From Flavobacterium psychrophilum (GTDB lineage Bacteria; Bacteroidota; Bacteroidia; Flavobacteriales; Flavobacteriaceae): a stretch of 61,333 nt of DNA. Position 1 is the first letter of the stretch. The number at the start of each line of letters is the position of its first letter. The stretch spans positions 1-61,333 of the forward strand of contig CAMCTL010000002.1 of assembly GCA_945878515.1 (NCBI GenBank), given 5' to 3'. Shown here piece by piece: positions 43,137 through 51,797 of this stretch. The notes beneath the pieces were generated by a model that saw nothing but the letters and a program-made list of their open reading frames with translations, made no database searches and was not told the origin of the DNA. The translations under genes were made by a program, and so were the position numbers.

Positions 43137-44893
43137 GATTTGTTAGTTTCTAGGAACTTTAGCATCATTGCTATGGTGTTGTATTGCCCTTTATAAGGAT
43201 TATCGTTAATCCCATTCCAAATTTTAGAATAGTCCAAAAACTGCCAAAGATCGCTTTTTTCATGCTCTGAAATATACTCTTTAGAAATAGAATTTATGGT
43301 ATTTGAAAATTTATTTCTGAGCTCCGTATTTGTATCACCGTTGTTTAATTTCCAGATAATTTTAGGTAGGTAAGGAGCGATATAATTTAGTGTTTTTTGA
43401 AAAACATTTTTTCCAAATTCGTTTTTAGCTGTCAATATTGGGGCATAAGGCACTTGTCCTTCCGTTAGCGAATGATACAACCGGTAATGTATTCCTTCTT
43501 TTAGCGTTCTTTGCAATTGATTTTTACTTGCTGTAAATACCGTTTGATTGAATGATTCTATGGCAAAAGGCGCAAATATATCTTTATTGGTATTCTGATT
43601 TTGTGAATACCCAACGCCTTGTTCGCCACGAAATCTTTCCAAATGAAAAAAAGCTGAGCCTAATAGTTGGAGGTAATTTTCTTTAGTTTCAAAAACAGTA
43701 TATTTTTCTAAGAAGTATTTTTCTAATTTTAAGGCTAATTTTGTGCTTTTTTCTATTGAAACTAATGGATGAGAAACCAGCATTAGAGAATATGATTTTA
43801 TGAAACTTTTAAAATCTTTAATTTCTAATCTATTGAGTTGTTTTTCTCCAAATTCCCAATCGGTATCTGCACCGTTTCCGCCCAGGCTTACCTTAAAGGA
43901 ATCTTGTGTTTGAAAAAAATCAGCTATCGAATCGTTTAAAACTTTAGTAAACGCATCACCTTCAGAATCTTTAAATTTATTTAAAACAGGTTTAAAACCA
44001 GCAGTTTTTGTATTTAATTTGAAAGTTTTATGGGCGACTTTAAATTGCTTGCTTAAGTAGGAAGCTATCCATAAATCAAGGTTTCCAGCTCTATTATAAG
44101 TAAAGGTTTCTAAACTTTTTCCCTGAGTATTATAGAAGAAACTCAACATTAATCGACCGTCAAAACCACCTGAGAGACCAATTGCTGTTTTGTGAAAATT
44201 ACGTAAATATTGGCCAGCAATTTTAAATTCTGCTGTGGTTTTTCTTAAATTCTCTTCAAATGCTGCTTTAGGATTTAGTAATTCATTTATGGATTTATAA
44301 TTTGATATTTCTAAAACACCATTTTCTATTTGTAATTGTCCGTATTCTGGAAGTGTTTTTACACCTTCAAAAAGTGTGTTATAACCCGGGAAAACGCCAA
44401 AACGGGAAGTTAAAAAATCAGTAACTATTTGTTCAGTATCGGGTCTTAATTCTTCTGTTGCTTCTAAAAGTTTCAAATAATTACTAACATATATATCATT
44501 TCCTTTTTGGAAATAAAATACTTTATGAAATCCGAAATTGTCGGTTTTGCAAACAAATGAATTGGAATTTAAAGTAAAAAGACAAAACTGGCCATTGTAT
44601 AATGTGGGTTGATTACAATTTAGGTTTTCTACCGTTCTATAATCAATATGTACATCATTTTTACCAATTACTAAACCTGAATAGCCACGAAGACTGCTGT
44701 CTGAACCTTCGATATATTTTTTTTGAGATTTTTCAAATGTAGTTTTAATAGACACTAGCTGAAAATTTCCTATTTTTTTTTCGTCAAAAGTATGTTCTTG
44801 AAGTTGGTCGATAGCTTCCGTAACTTGAACTGCTTTAGCACCAAAGTCGGATGAAAATCCTGATGTACTGTGTTTTAAAATCCAAATATGCAT
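43133..44893 (-). CDS. Divergent asparagine-synthetase-like protein
   Basis: This 586-residue protein has the two-domain layout of AsnB but is degenerate. The N-terminal domain keeps the class II glutaminase fold signs (GQFCLFTLNSNSFVCKTDNF, VFYFQ near residue 127) but begins MHIWI without the catalytic Cys2. In the synthetase domain the PP loop reads LSGGFDGR (241-247) where SGGxDS is usual, and the GGEGADE loop reads GGNGADTD (338-345). It may still bind ATP but cannot be a standard glutamine-dependent amidotransferase. Homologues in polysaccharide clusters are suspected to amidate uronic acids; here a UDP-glucuronate epimerase is present in the locus. Function unproven. Confidence 0.75.
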   Translation of the reverse strand: MHIWILKHSTSGFSSDFGAKAVQVTEAIDQLQEHTFDEKKIGNFQLVSIKTTFEKSQKKYIEGSDSSLRGYSGLVIGKNDVHIDYRTVENLNCNQPTLYNGQFCLFTLNSNSFVCKTDNFGFHKVFYFQKGNDIYVSNYLKLLEATEELRPDTEQIVTDFLTSRFGVFPGYNTLFEGVKTLPEYGQLQIENGVLEISNYKSINELLNPKAAFEENLRKTTAEFKIAGQYLRNFHKTAIGLSGGFDGRLMLSFFYNTQGKSLETFTYNRAGNLDLWIASYLSKQFKVAHKTFKLNTKTAGFKPVLNKFKDSEGDAFTKVLNDSIADFFQTQDSFKVSLGGNGADTDWEFGEKQLNRLEIKDFKSFIKSYSLMLVSHPLVSIEKSTKLALKLEKYFLEKYTVFETKENYLQLLGSAFFHLERFRGEQGVGYSQNQNTNKDIFAPFAIESFNQTVFTASKNQLQRTLKEGIHYRLYHSLTEGQVPYAPILTAKNEFGKNVFQKTLNYIAPYLPKIIWKLNNGDTNTELRNKFSNTINSISKEYISEHEKSDLWQFLDYSKIWNGINDNPYKGQYNTIAMMLKFLETNKS

Positions 44894-44917
44894 ATTTGTA
44901 ATAGTTCTTTGTTGAAA

Positions 44918-45610
44918 CTAGAGTGTACTTATATCCCAAATGGCCATGGATTTATCTTGATATTTGCCATTTGCCTCGGTACAGTTTTCATTAATAACCA
45001 ATAATGGTTTTGGAAAATTAAATGGCTTTTTTTCAAGATTTATTTTTCGCCAATTGCCCATTAAAATATCAATGTTTTGATTGCAATTTGTAAATGTAGT
45101 GGTCATTAGATATTTACAACCTGAGGATTTAATGTTTTTTATAGCTTTTGTAATTTCAGAAAATGGCAAATGTACTAGACAATCGCGCACAAAGATAATA
45201 TCGTGTTGCGGTAAAGGATCTTGAATTAAATCTAGAACTTCGAAGCTAACATTTTCTCTATCTTTAAACTTTTCGATGTTTTTTTCAATCAAATCTTTTA
45301 CAATATCGGCTCCAGTATATTTTATTTTATTCATATTTACTTCCTTCATCCAATTATAATCGCCACAAGGAATATCCAGAAAAGAGTTGATATTTTTTGC
45401 TATCAATATTTTTTCAATTTCTGAGATTAGATTTTTTGTTTGATTGATTTCAGATCCAAAACCTGAAATGCTTTCGGCGCTTCCCCAACGATTGGTGTCA
45501 TAGATTTGATTAAAGACAGATTTAGTATCTTTTGTTCGAGATTGAGCTATTTGCTTTATTCTCCAATTGAGTAGCCATGTTGGCAACATCTTCTTAATTT
45601 TTTGTCTCAT
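44918..45610 (-). CDS. Class I SAM-dependent methyltransferase
   Basis: This 230-residue protein has a Rossmann methyltransferase core. Motif I is FLDIPCGDYNWMKEV (about residues 98-112) with the following acidic residue in YTGADIVKDLI; motif IV is HDIIFVRDCLVHLPFSEI. Its position inside the polysaccharide operon suggests O- or N-methylation of a glycan component, possibly a cap or decoration. The substrate is not assignable. It lies between the asparagine-synthetase-like and GT4 genes with gaps of 24 and 59 bases. Confidence 0.82.
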   Translation of the reverse strand: MRQKIKKMLPTWLLNWRIKQIAQSRTKDTKSVFNQIYDTNRWGSAESISGFGSEINQTKNLISEIEKILIAKNINSFLDIPCGDYNWMKEVNMNKIKYTGADIVKDLIEKNIEKFKDRENVSFEVLDLIQDPLPQHDIIFVRDCLVHLPFSEITKAIKNIKSSGCKYLMTTTFTNCNQNIDILMGNWRKINLEKKPFNFPKPLLVINENCTEANGKYQDKSMAIWDISTL

Positions 45611-45669
45611 GGTTCAGTTGTGTGATGTTGAGTTTGTTTTTGTAAAAATTTTTATTTTAGAGGTCTGAT

Positions 45670-46821
45670 TCAAAATCTACTCAGAATGCGTTGAAGGACA
45701 TTCGGTTTATACTCTATGTAGGGTTTCCAAGTTATAAAATCTAAGGTTTTGGTGTTTTTCTTACTGTCCTTTAATTGATTAAAAACGGTTGAATATTGGA
45801 CTAGTATTTCGTCTAAATTAAAGCGATTTTGAACAGTTGTACAAGCCTCGTTTTTTATCTGATTTAATAGTAATCTATTATTATTCATGTTGTTAATTAT
45901 TTCAACATAGGTCTCTACTTTATTTTTGGGAACAATAAATCCATCTTTTTCATGGCTTATTATAAAGTCAGTTATTCCTTTTAAATGATTGGCAATTGGA
46001 ACAACGCCATGTTGCATGCATTCGATAAGTGTTAGCCCAAAACCCTCTGTAGTTGAAGGGAATAATTGTATATCCCAAAGGCTAATTATTTGATCGATAT
46101 CTTGTCTTTCTATAATTCCGTAATCTTTATAAGTGATTTTGTATTTTTGTAATGCAGTTATAAACTCGGCTTTGTCTTCTCCATCGCCCACAAGTTCGAA
46201 ATGAAATTCTATCTTTAATTTTTTTAAAATTTCAGGTATTAATAATATATTCTTGTGGCCTTGATGCATTCTTCCCAAAAATCCTATTCGTAAAGGTTCG
46301 GTCAGATTCTGCCTAATTTCAGTATTTTGTATTTTGACTCCGTGCGGAATTAAAAGTGTTTTTTGATTGAAAAATTCTGAATCAACTCTCTTTTTAATTT
46401 CTTGTATTTGTTTTGAGGATATACAAATTATTTTATCCAGATAAACAATATGTGTAATAACCGATTTATAAACCCTTGGTGTATCGCTATTTACTATTTG
46501 AACAATTTTTATTTTTGAATTTAAAAAAGGAATAAGCGAAATAATTATGCCTGAATTCATTGGAATAATAACATCAAACGGCTCCTTTTCAATATACTCC
46601 AATAGCATCTTTGCAATTAAAGGCAAATCTTTTTTTCGGTCTAAATCTGAAGCAATATGAACAAAACTATCATCTTGCAATGTTGATGCGTTAATCTTGC
46701 CGGCATTGAGTAAAGTCCAATCAAAATCTGGCAGACCTTCTTTTAAATATTGATAATGCGTATAATTTCCGCCAACAATTGGAGAACCTAGAAATGCGAT
46801 TTTGATTTTCTTATTGTACAT
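45670..46821 (-). CDS. GT4-family glycosyltransferase
   Basis: This 383-residue GT-B transferase shows IPHGVKIQNT, LRIGFLGRMHQGHKNILLIP and VGDGEDKAEFI in the donor domain, then QLFPSTTEGFGLTLIECMQHGVVPIA with the conserved E-x7-E motif near residue 260. The N-terminal domain (KIAFLGSPIVGGNYTHYQYL) is family-like. It overlaps the GT2 gene by 11 bases. Donor and acceptor are unknown. Confidence 0.87.
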   Translation of the reverse strand: MYNKKIKIAFLGSPIVGGNYTHYQYLKEGLPDFDWTLLNAGKINASTLQDDSFVHIASDLDRKKDLPLIAKMLLEYIEKEPFDVIIPMNSGIIISLIPFLNSKIKIVQIVNSDTPRVYKSVITHIVYLDKIICISSKQIQEIKKRVDSEFFNQKTLLIPHGVKIQNTEIRQNLTEPLRIGFLGRMHQGHKNILLIPEILKKLKIEFHFELVGDGEDKAEFITALQKYKITYKDYGIIERQDIDQIISLWDIQLFPSTTEGFGLTLIECMQHGVVPIANHLKGITDFIISHEKDGFIVPKNKVETYVEIINNMNNNRLLLNQIKNEACTTVQNRFNLDEILVQYSTVFNQLKDSKKNTKTLDFITWKPYIEYKPNVLQRILSRF

Positions 46822-47719
46822 TTCTATATTTACAATATAATTTTTTGCCGAGTAATGATAGTACTAATTTTGCAAGTATTTCAAGCCTCGCTGGTCTGTT
46901 AAAATAGGCTATGGCAAATGCTGATAGTGCACTTGTTTTTTTTTCGTTTATAGCATTCAATTCGCCCAAACGCTCCTGAAGTTCGCTCCATCTCAGTTTT
47001 GGTTTTTTCAATTTACTACCGTGTTTTTCGATATATTTTTCAGTAAAAATTAATTCAATGTCTTTATTTCTGCTTGATGAAACAGAATGAACATAATAGT
47101 TAATAAGAACCTCATTAGTATAGGCAAAGTCGAAAAATTCCGATATTCTATAAAAAAAATCGGTGTCTTCTCGATATCGAAAAGATTCATCAAAACCACC
47201 TATTTTATCAATCGCTTTTTTGCTACAAAGCACCATTGATGGTGGTCCAATATGATTTAATCCTATAATTTGATGCAGATTTCCATCATATTTCGGTTTA
47301 ACAATGGTTTCAAAACCACGAATCATATCAATTTTCAAAAAAGAACCATACACCAATCCAACATTGGGTTTTGATTTTTTGAAAACCTCGAGTTGGTCTG
47401 CAATTTTGTTTGGAAAAAACGAATCGTCATCATCTAGAAAAGCAATGTAATCGCCATTGGCAACTTTTATACCTGTATTTCTAGCGCTAGAAATTCCTTT
47501 ATTACTACTATGCTTAAGATATGTTATTTGATTGTTGTCGATAAAATCTTGTAAATTTTTTTCGGTCGAAATCCTGAATTCATTATCACCATCGTTATCA
47601 TCAACCACAATAATTTCAACATTTCTATAGGTTTGATTTAAAACCGAGTTTATTGCTCGTAGTAAGAAATCGGATCGTTTATAGGTCGGGATAATTACAG
47701 ATACTAATGGATTATTCAT
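46811..47719 (-). CDS. GT2-family glycosyltransferase
   Basis: This is a 302-residue GT-A inverting transferase. It begins NPLVSVIIPTYKRSDFLLRA, has IIVVDDNDGD, the metal-binding DxD-type segment YIAFLDDDDSFFPNK (about residues 90-104), and GGFDESFRYREDTDFFYR with the ED catalytic-base motif. A C-terminal helical extension follows. It is cytoplasmic and works on the lipid-linked glycan. Its start overlaps the previous gene's stop by one base and its end overlaps the GT4 gene. Confidence 0.9.
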   Translation of the reverse strand: MNNPLVSVIIPTYKRSDFLLRAINSVLNQTYRNVEIIVVDDNDGDNEFRISTEKNLQDFIDNNQITYLKHSSNKGISSARNTGIKVANGDYIAFLDDDDSFFPNKIADQLEVFKKSKPNVGLVYGSFLKIDMIRGFETIVKPKYDGNLHQIIGLNHIGPPSMVLCSKKAIDKIGGFDESFRYREDTDFFYRISEFFDFAYTNEVLINYYVHSVSSSRNKDIELIFTEKYIEKHGSKLKKPKLRWSELQERLGELNAINEKKTSALSAFAIAYFNRPARLEILAKLVLSLLGKKLYCKYRNVQ

Positions 47720-49086
47720 TATTCGATTTCAATTAAATGAGAATTATGATACTGAATTCTTATCTTTTTGTTCAATATTTTTTCTATTTCAATCACTTTT
47801 CCCATCAGATCTTCTTTAGAAAAACCATAAAATTTTGTGTTATGGTACTTGATGTGACTCTTTTTTCCTGGTTTTAAAATCTTATATAAATTGATTTTAA
47901 TTTTTGATTTTAAATAAACGTTTCGAATTTGAAATTTTGAAAGATTACTATTTAATTTATTGGTTTTGCTAGCTATCTTTTGGTCAATAATTTGTAACAA
48001 GGCGTCAAAACTATCGCCTTTAAAATTGTAGATTAGGTCCGATATTTTTGTGTTTTCATAGTTTTTAGTATCGATGGAATAATTGTCTTCTATAATTTTC
48101 TGAATAGTATGAATTACATTATCTATAGTATCTACCTTTATTCCTAACTGATTGGGCAACCAAATGTCGTAAGCTGGGTTGTTTTCGGTTTTGAAATTAA
48201 TCACTTGTTTTCCTGCTAATGTGGCTTCGACTGCTGTGGTACAACCTTCATGAATGATTAGTTTTGAAGCTATTATCCAAGGGAGAATTGGACCGTCATG
48301 ATTGACAAAAATATTCTTGACACCTGAAAAAATTGTTTTGTAGTAATTGTGATTTTCTGACGGATGAGGTCTAAAAACAAAATTTAAATTAGGAAAGCGA
48401 ATCGCTAATTGGTGCGTTAGCTGTATCATAGAAATAAGTTGCCTTGAGGAATGCGAAAAAAAGTTAATTCTGTTCATTCTTTCTGACTCATTTTCAACAT
48501 TGTAATCTCCTCGGTCTGAGAAAACGTGTTGCAAGCCTAATCCATGATTGGCTATTCCATAATTTCCATTAATCAAGATGAAATTAGAATAGGTTTTGGT
48601 CAAAGCATCTACTTTGGTTTGATACATGCTGTGCCATTTTTTTTTGCACAAATCCATCCTTGGATGACCCGTGGTATAAATAGCAACCTTAGTCGTTAAG
48701 GATTCGTCATGTCTTTTTTGAAAATCACCCCAAACACATACTACATCGTCTTTATCAAAGAAATTTAAATTGTACTGCGATTCGAGTATGGTTGTCCAAC
48801 TTTCCTCTGTGCCCGGAAAAACAGCTCCTTCTTCGTGCAAATAAATAACATCGAAGTTGTTTTCTTTTAAAAAATTATATTTTTCACCTTTTTCAATATT
48901 GGCTCTTTTTGTAAAGATATTTTTACCAATGTATATTCCTCCTTCTTTTAACAGCGGAACTAACTTCATCAATAAATCATGTTGTCCGATGAAGATTTTA
49001 TGTCCTTTGCCAGAAATAAAACCAGCTAAAGCTATTTTGAAATCAATTTCTCTATTGATTGTTTCAATGGGTAAAAGAATATTCAT
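47719..49086 (-). CDS. Surface carbohydrate biosynthesis protein (GT-B/CDP-glycerol-transferase-like fold)
   Basis: This 455-residue protein resembles the 'surface carbohydrate biosynthesis protein' family: MNILLPIETINREIDFKIAL, VIYLHEEGAVF, and a C-terminal half with FVFRPHPSENHNYY and SKLIIHEGCTTAVEATLAGK, the nucleotide-binding signature also found in capsule and CDP-glycerol transferases. A 90-residue C-terminal extension is lysine-rich. It sits between the flippase and a GT2 gene, next to the nonulosonic acid genes, so it is a candidate nonulosonate transferase using a CMP-sugar. That role is inferred from context only. Confidence 0.72.
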   Translation of the reverse strand: MNILLPIETINREIDFKIALAGFISGKGHKIFIGQHDLLMKLVPLLKEGGIYIGKNIFTKRANIEKGEKYNFLKENNFDVIYLHEEGAVFPGTEESWTTILESQYNLNFFDKDDVVCVWGDFQKRHDESLTTKVAIYTTGHPRMDLCKKKWHSMYQTKVDALTKTYSNFILINGNYGIANHGLGLQHVFSDRGDYNVENESERMNRINFFSHSSRQLISMIQLTHQLAIRFPNLNFVFRPHPSENHNYYKTIFSGVKNIFVNHDGPILPWIIASKLIIHEGCTTAVEATLAGKQVINFKTENNPAYDIWLPNQLGIKVDTIDNVIHTIQKIIEDNYSIDTKNYENTKISDLIYNFKGDSFDALLQIIDQKIASKTNKLNSNLSKFQIRNVYLKSKIKINLYKILKPGKKSHIKYHNTKFYGFSKEDLMGKVIEIEKILNKKIRIQYHNSHLIEIE

Positions 49087-49089
49087 CGC

Positions 49090-50535
49090 CTATTTTTTGT
49101 TGAAATGATTTCTAGTATAAATTTCTTTAACAATTTTTCTATTTAGAATATAAAATAGGAATGCCGATAGTGTTATATATAAAATACTGAAAAATAGTGT
49201 TTTAATAAGACTATGTGCATCGGGAAGCAATAAATTCACAACATAATTCACCAAAAATCCAACAATTGAATGGCAGATTATTAGAAGGAAAATTTGCCCA
49301 ACTTCATTCAAAAATGAAAAATCTAATATTTTACTGGTAAAATAAAAAAAAGTTAAAGATGAAAAAATTGTAATTAGTACTAAAACAATTAAAATTTGGG
49401 GAAGGCTACAAATTGATATTAAGGTAAAAATGGCGATTAATCCTAAAATTTTTGAAATTAATTCAATTCTAAAAAATAGACTTACTTTGTTTTTAACCTT
49501 GTGAATGCTTTGACATTGACCATTAATTGGAAAAAAAATACTACCAACTGAGGCAATTTTTAAATAAATTTCCATTTCCAACCATTTATTTCCTAAAAGA
49601 ATTTTTATTATTTCATAAGCTTGAAAAAAGAAAATGCCATTGACCAACAAGATTAAAAAAGTAACTAATTTAATGTTTTGTAGAATAATATTTTTCAATT
49701 GAATCGTATTGTCTTGTAATTTGACCAAGGTAGGATAAAGACCTTTTAAAAAAGGACTATTTATGATTTCAATAGGTGTATTTTGTATGCTGTTCGATTT
49801 GGTGTACAGTCCTAAAATGGCTGGCGAATAGGATTTGGCATAAATCAAATTCAAAGATTGAGCATAAAATCTTGAAATTAGACTTACACCTAACAATTTT
49901 AAGCCAAATTGATATAAAGGAATGACCGTTTTAAAATCAAAAACCCACAATGGGATAAATTTCACATTAATGATCAACAATAATGAATAAACAAGAACAT
50001 TGACCAATTGCTGAATTATTAATGAAAGTATTCCAAAACCATTGTAAGCTAAAGTTATTCCGACCAACAAACTTAAGAGTGAAGCTGGAATTCGGGCAAC
50101 AGTAATTTTTTTTATTTGCAGGTCTTTTGTGGCTTTTACAATTTGAATCAAACCAAAAGCCTCAATGATTAATGTTAAGGATTGTAACCTGATATAAAAG
50201 GCTAAGTTTTCGAAACCATAACTATCTTCAATGTATGGTGCAGCAATAAAAAGGCAGCAATAGATGAAACATGATTTAGCGATATTAAGCCAAAAAACCG
50301 ACGAATAATCAACATCATTTGCATTGGCTTTCTGAATCAACGCTTCTTTTAAACCAGCATCAATAAATAGGGTTGTCAACAAATAAAAAACATTTACGAT
50401 AGCCAAAACCCCAAAAGCGGAAGGTTCAAGCAATCTAGCCAATAATATACTCAAGATAAAACTAACTACTTGTAAACTAATCGACTCAATAAAAGACCAT
50501 TTGATGTTTGAAATAGTCGCTTTTTTTATGCTCAT
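49090..50535 (-). CDS. wzx: Wzx-type polysaccharide flippase (WzxC-like)
   Basis: This is a 481-residue inner-membrane protein of the MOP/PST superfamily with about 12-14 helices. The N-terminus (WSFIESISLQVVSFILSILL, then ARLLEPSAFGVLAIVNVF) and the FIDAGLKEALIQKANANDVDYSSVFWLN segment are typical of WzxC-type transporters. It is expected to flip undecaprenyl-linked repeat units to the periplasm, where the polymerase acts. It lies 3 bases from the surface-carbohydrate gene and 30 bases from pseF. Confidence 0.9.
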   Translation of the reverse strand: MSIKKATISNIKWSFIESISLQVVSFILSILLARLLEPSAFGVLAIVNVFYLLTTLFIDAGLKEALIQKANANDVDYSSVFWLNIAKSCFIYCCLFIAAPYIEDSYGFENLAFYIRLQSLTLIIEAFGLIQIVKATKDLQIKKITVARIPASLLSLLVGITLAYNGFGILSLIIQQLVNVLVYSLLLIINVKFIPLWVFDFKTVIPLYQFGLKLLGVSLISRFYAQSLNLIYAKSYSPAILGLYTKSNSIQNTPIEIINSPFLKGLYPTLVKLQDNTIQLKNIILQNIKLVTFLILLVNGIFFFQAYEIIKILLGNKWLEMEIYLKIASVGSIFFPINGQCQSIHKVKNKVSLFFRIELISKILGLIAIFTLISICSLPQILIVLVLITIFSSLTFFYFTSKILDFSFLNEVGQIFLLIICHSIVGFLVNYVVNLLLPDAHSLIKTLFFSILYITLSAFLFYILNRKIVKEIYTRNHFNKK

Positions 50536-50565
50536 ATTGTTACTGTTCTATTCACAAATTTTATG

Positions 50566-51249
50566 CTATTGATTAAGCAATTTGTATTTCATTTCAGCAA
50601 TTTTCCAATCGGAAAGGGTATCAATATCTTGGATCTCTTCTTCGTTTAGAATAATAGATGCTGTTTTTTTCGTGAACAATGAATCTTCAATTTTATGTGG
50701 GTTGTACCAGTACCACTGACCTGCATCGTGATAATACGTTTTTAAATCTTGAGATCTACTGTTCCTATATTCTTTCCAAACCATCTTGGTTATTCCCTTT
50801 TTAATTTCGACAGCACGTAATAAAGGGTACGAAAAAGGTACAATTGGATATACAACATCTAAATTATTTTCTTTTAGTAAAGTAAGACCTTCCTTTATTT
50901 TTGCAATACTTATTAATGGTGCGGTTGGATAAATGCAACAAATGCAATCGAATTGCAGATTTAAATAGTCTTTATAACTTTGTTCAACCTCTTTTAAAAC
51001 GTCTAGTGTTGTGGCAAAATCATCTGAGTTTTTGGCACTTCTATAAAATGGCACTTTAGCACCATATTTCATAGCGATTGCAGCGATTTCCTCATCGTCT
51101 GTAGAAACCATTACCTCATCGAACAAGCCACTTTGTACGGCAGCTTCAATAGAGTAGGCAATAATTGGTTTTCCCAAAAAGGGTTGAATGTTTTTTCTTG
51201 GAATTCTTTTGCTTCCTCCTCTGGCGGGAATTATGGCTAAATTACGCAT
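50566..51249 (-). CDS. pseF: Pseudaminic-acid-type cytidylyltransferase PseF
   Basis: This enzyme activates a nonulosonic acid with CTP to give the CMP-sugar. From ATG 51249 it has 227 residues; the frame is open further upstream but the motif begins here (MRNLAIIPARGGSKRIPRKN). Other blocks are FLGKPIIAYSIEAAVQSGLF, VSTDDEEIAAIA, the PseF-type region YHDAGQWYWYNP and DIDTLSDW near the end. The YHDAGQ(W/F)YW block separates PseF from NeuA and LegF. It starts 2 bases after the GNAT gene stop, so both are coupled. Confidence 0.88.
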   Translation of the reverse strand: MRNLAIIPARGGSKRIPRKNIQPFLGKPIIAYSIEAAVQSGLFDEVMVSTDDEEIAAIAMKYGAKVPFYRSAKNSDDFATTLDVLKEVEQSYKDYLNLQFDCICCIYPTAPLISIAKIKEGLTLLKENNLDVVYPIVPFSYPLLRAVEIKKGITKMVWKEYRNSRSQDLKTYYHDAGQWYWYNPHKIEDSLFTKKTASIILNEEEIQDIDTLSDWKIAEMKYKLLNQ

Positions 51250-51251
51250 TA

Positions 51252-51794
51252 TTATAACTTGTTTTTTTCTAAATATTCTGATGCTAATAAGGAAATAATG
51301 TAGGAATCCCAATATTTTCCATCTGTAAAAGCATTTTGACGCAACTTTCCATCAACTGTAAAATGGAATTTGCTCTTAAAAAAGTTGATTTTTTTAGCAT
51401 CGTATTCATATAACTCCATCCAAATTTTATTTAAATTTAGATCTTTAAATCCGTATTCAATCAGTAGTTTAGCGGCATCTTCGGCATATTTCTCATCAAT
51501 ATACAATTCATCTTTACCTATATAAAACGAAAAATCTGCGGACCGTATAATCCAATTGGTATATAATAATCCACAAGCACCTATGGGTTGATTGTTCTCT
51601 AAATCGACAATAACAAACATAAAATCATTTGGACTGCTTAATGTTCTGTTGAACCAATTTTCTTGGTTGAATAGACTGAGTTCTTTATGTTCTCTAAAGT
51701 TTTTTCTAAAACTTGCGATATTTCGCCAATCTCTAAGGTACTCTAAATCTTCTTTCTCAATGGCACGCAGGCCTGTGATTGTTCCTTTCAACAT
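51252..51794 (-). CDS. pseH: GNAT N-acetyltransferase, PseH-like
   Basis: This is a 180-residue GNAT-fold enzyme. Blocks are LRAIEKEDLEYLRDWRN, FVIVDLENNQPIGACGL, ADFSFYIGKDELYIDEKYAEDAAKLL (acetyl-CoA loop) and FKDLNLNKIWMELYEYDAKKINFF. The layout resembles PseH, which acetylates the 4-amino group of a UDP-sugar in pseudaminic acid synthesis. Located between pseI and pseF with 2-3 base gaps, it clearly belongs to the nonulosonate block. If no 4-amino sugar is made (no PseC nearby), its acceptor could be different. Confidence 0.75.
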   Translation of the reverse strand: MLKGTITGLRAIEKEDLEYLRDWRNIASFRKNFREHKELSLFNQENWFNRTLSSPNDFMFVIVDLENNQPIGACGLLYTNWIIRSADFSFYIGKDELYIDEKYAEDAAKLLIEYGFKDLNLNKIWMELYEYDAKKINFFKSKFHFTVDGKLRQNAFTDGKYWDSYIISLLASEYLEKNKL

Positions 51795-51797
51795 GAT

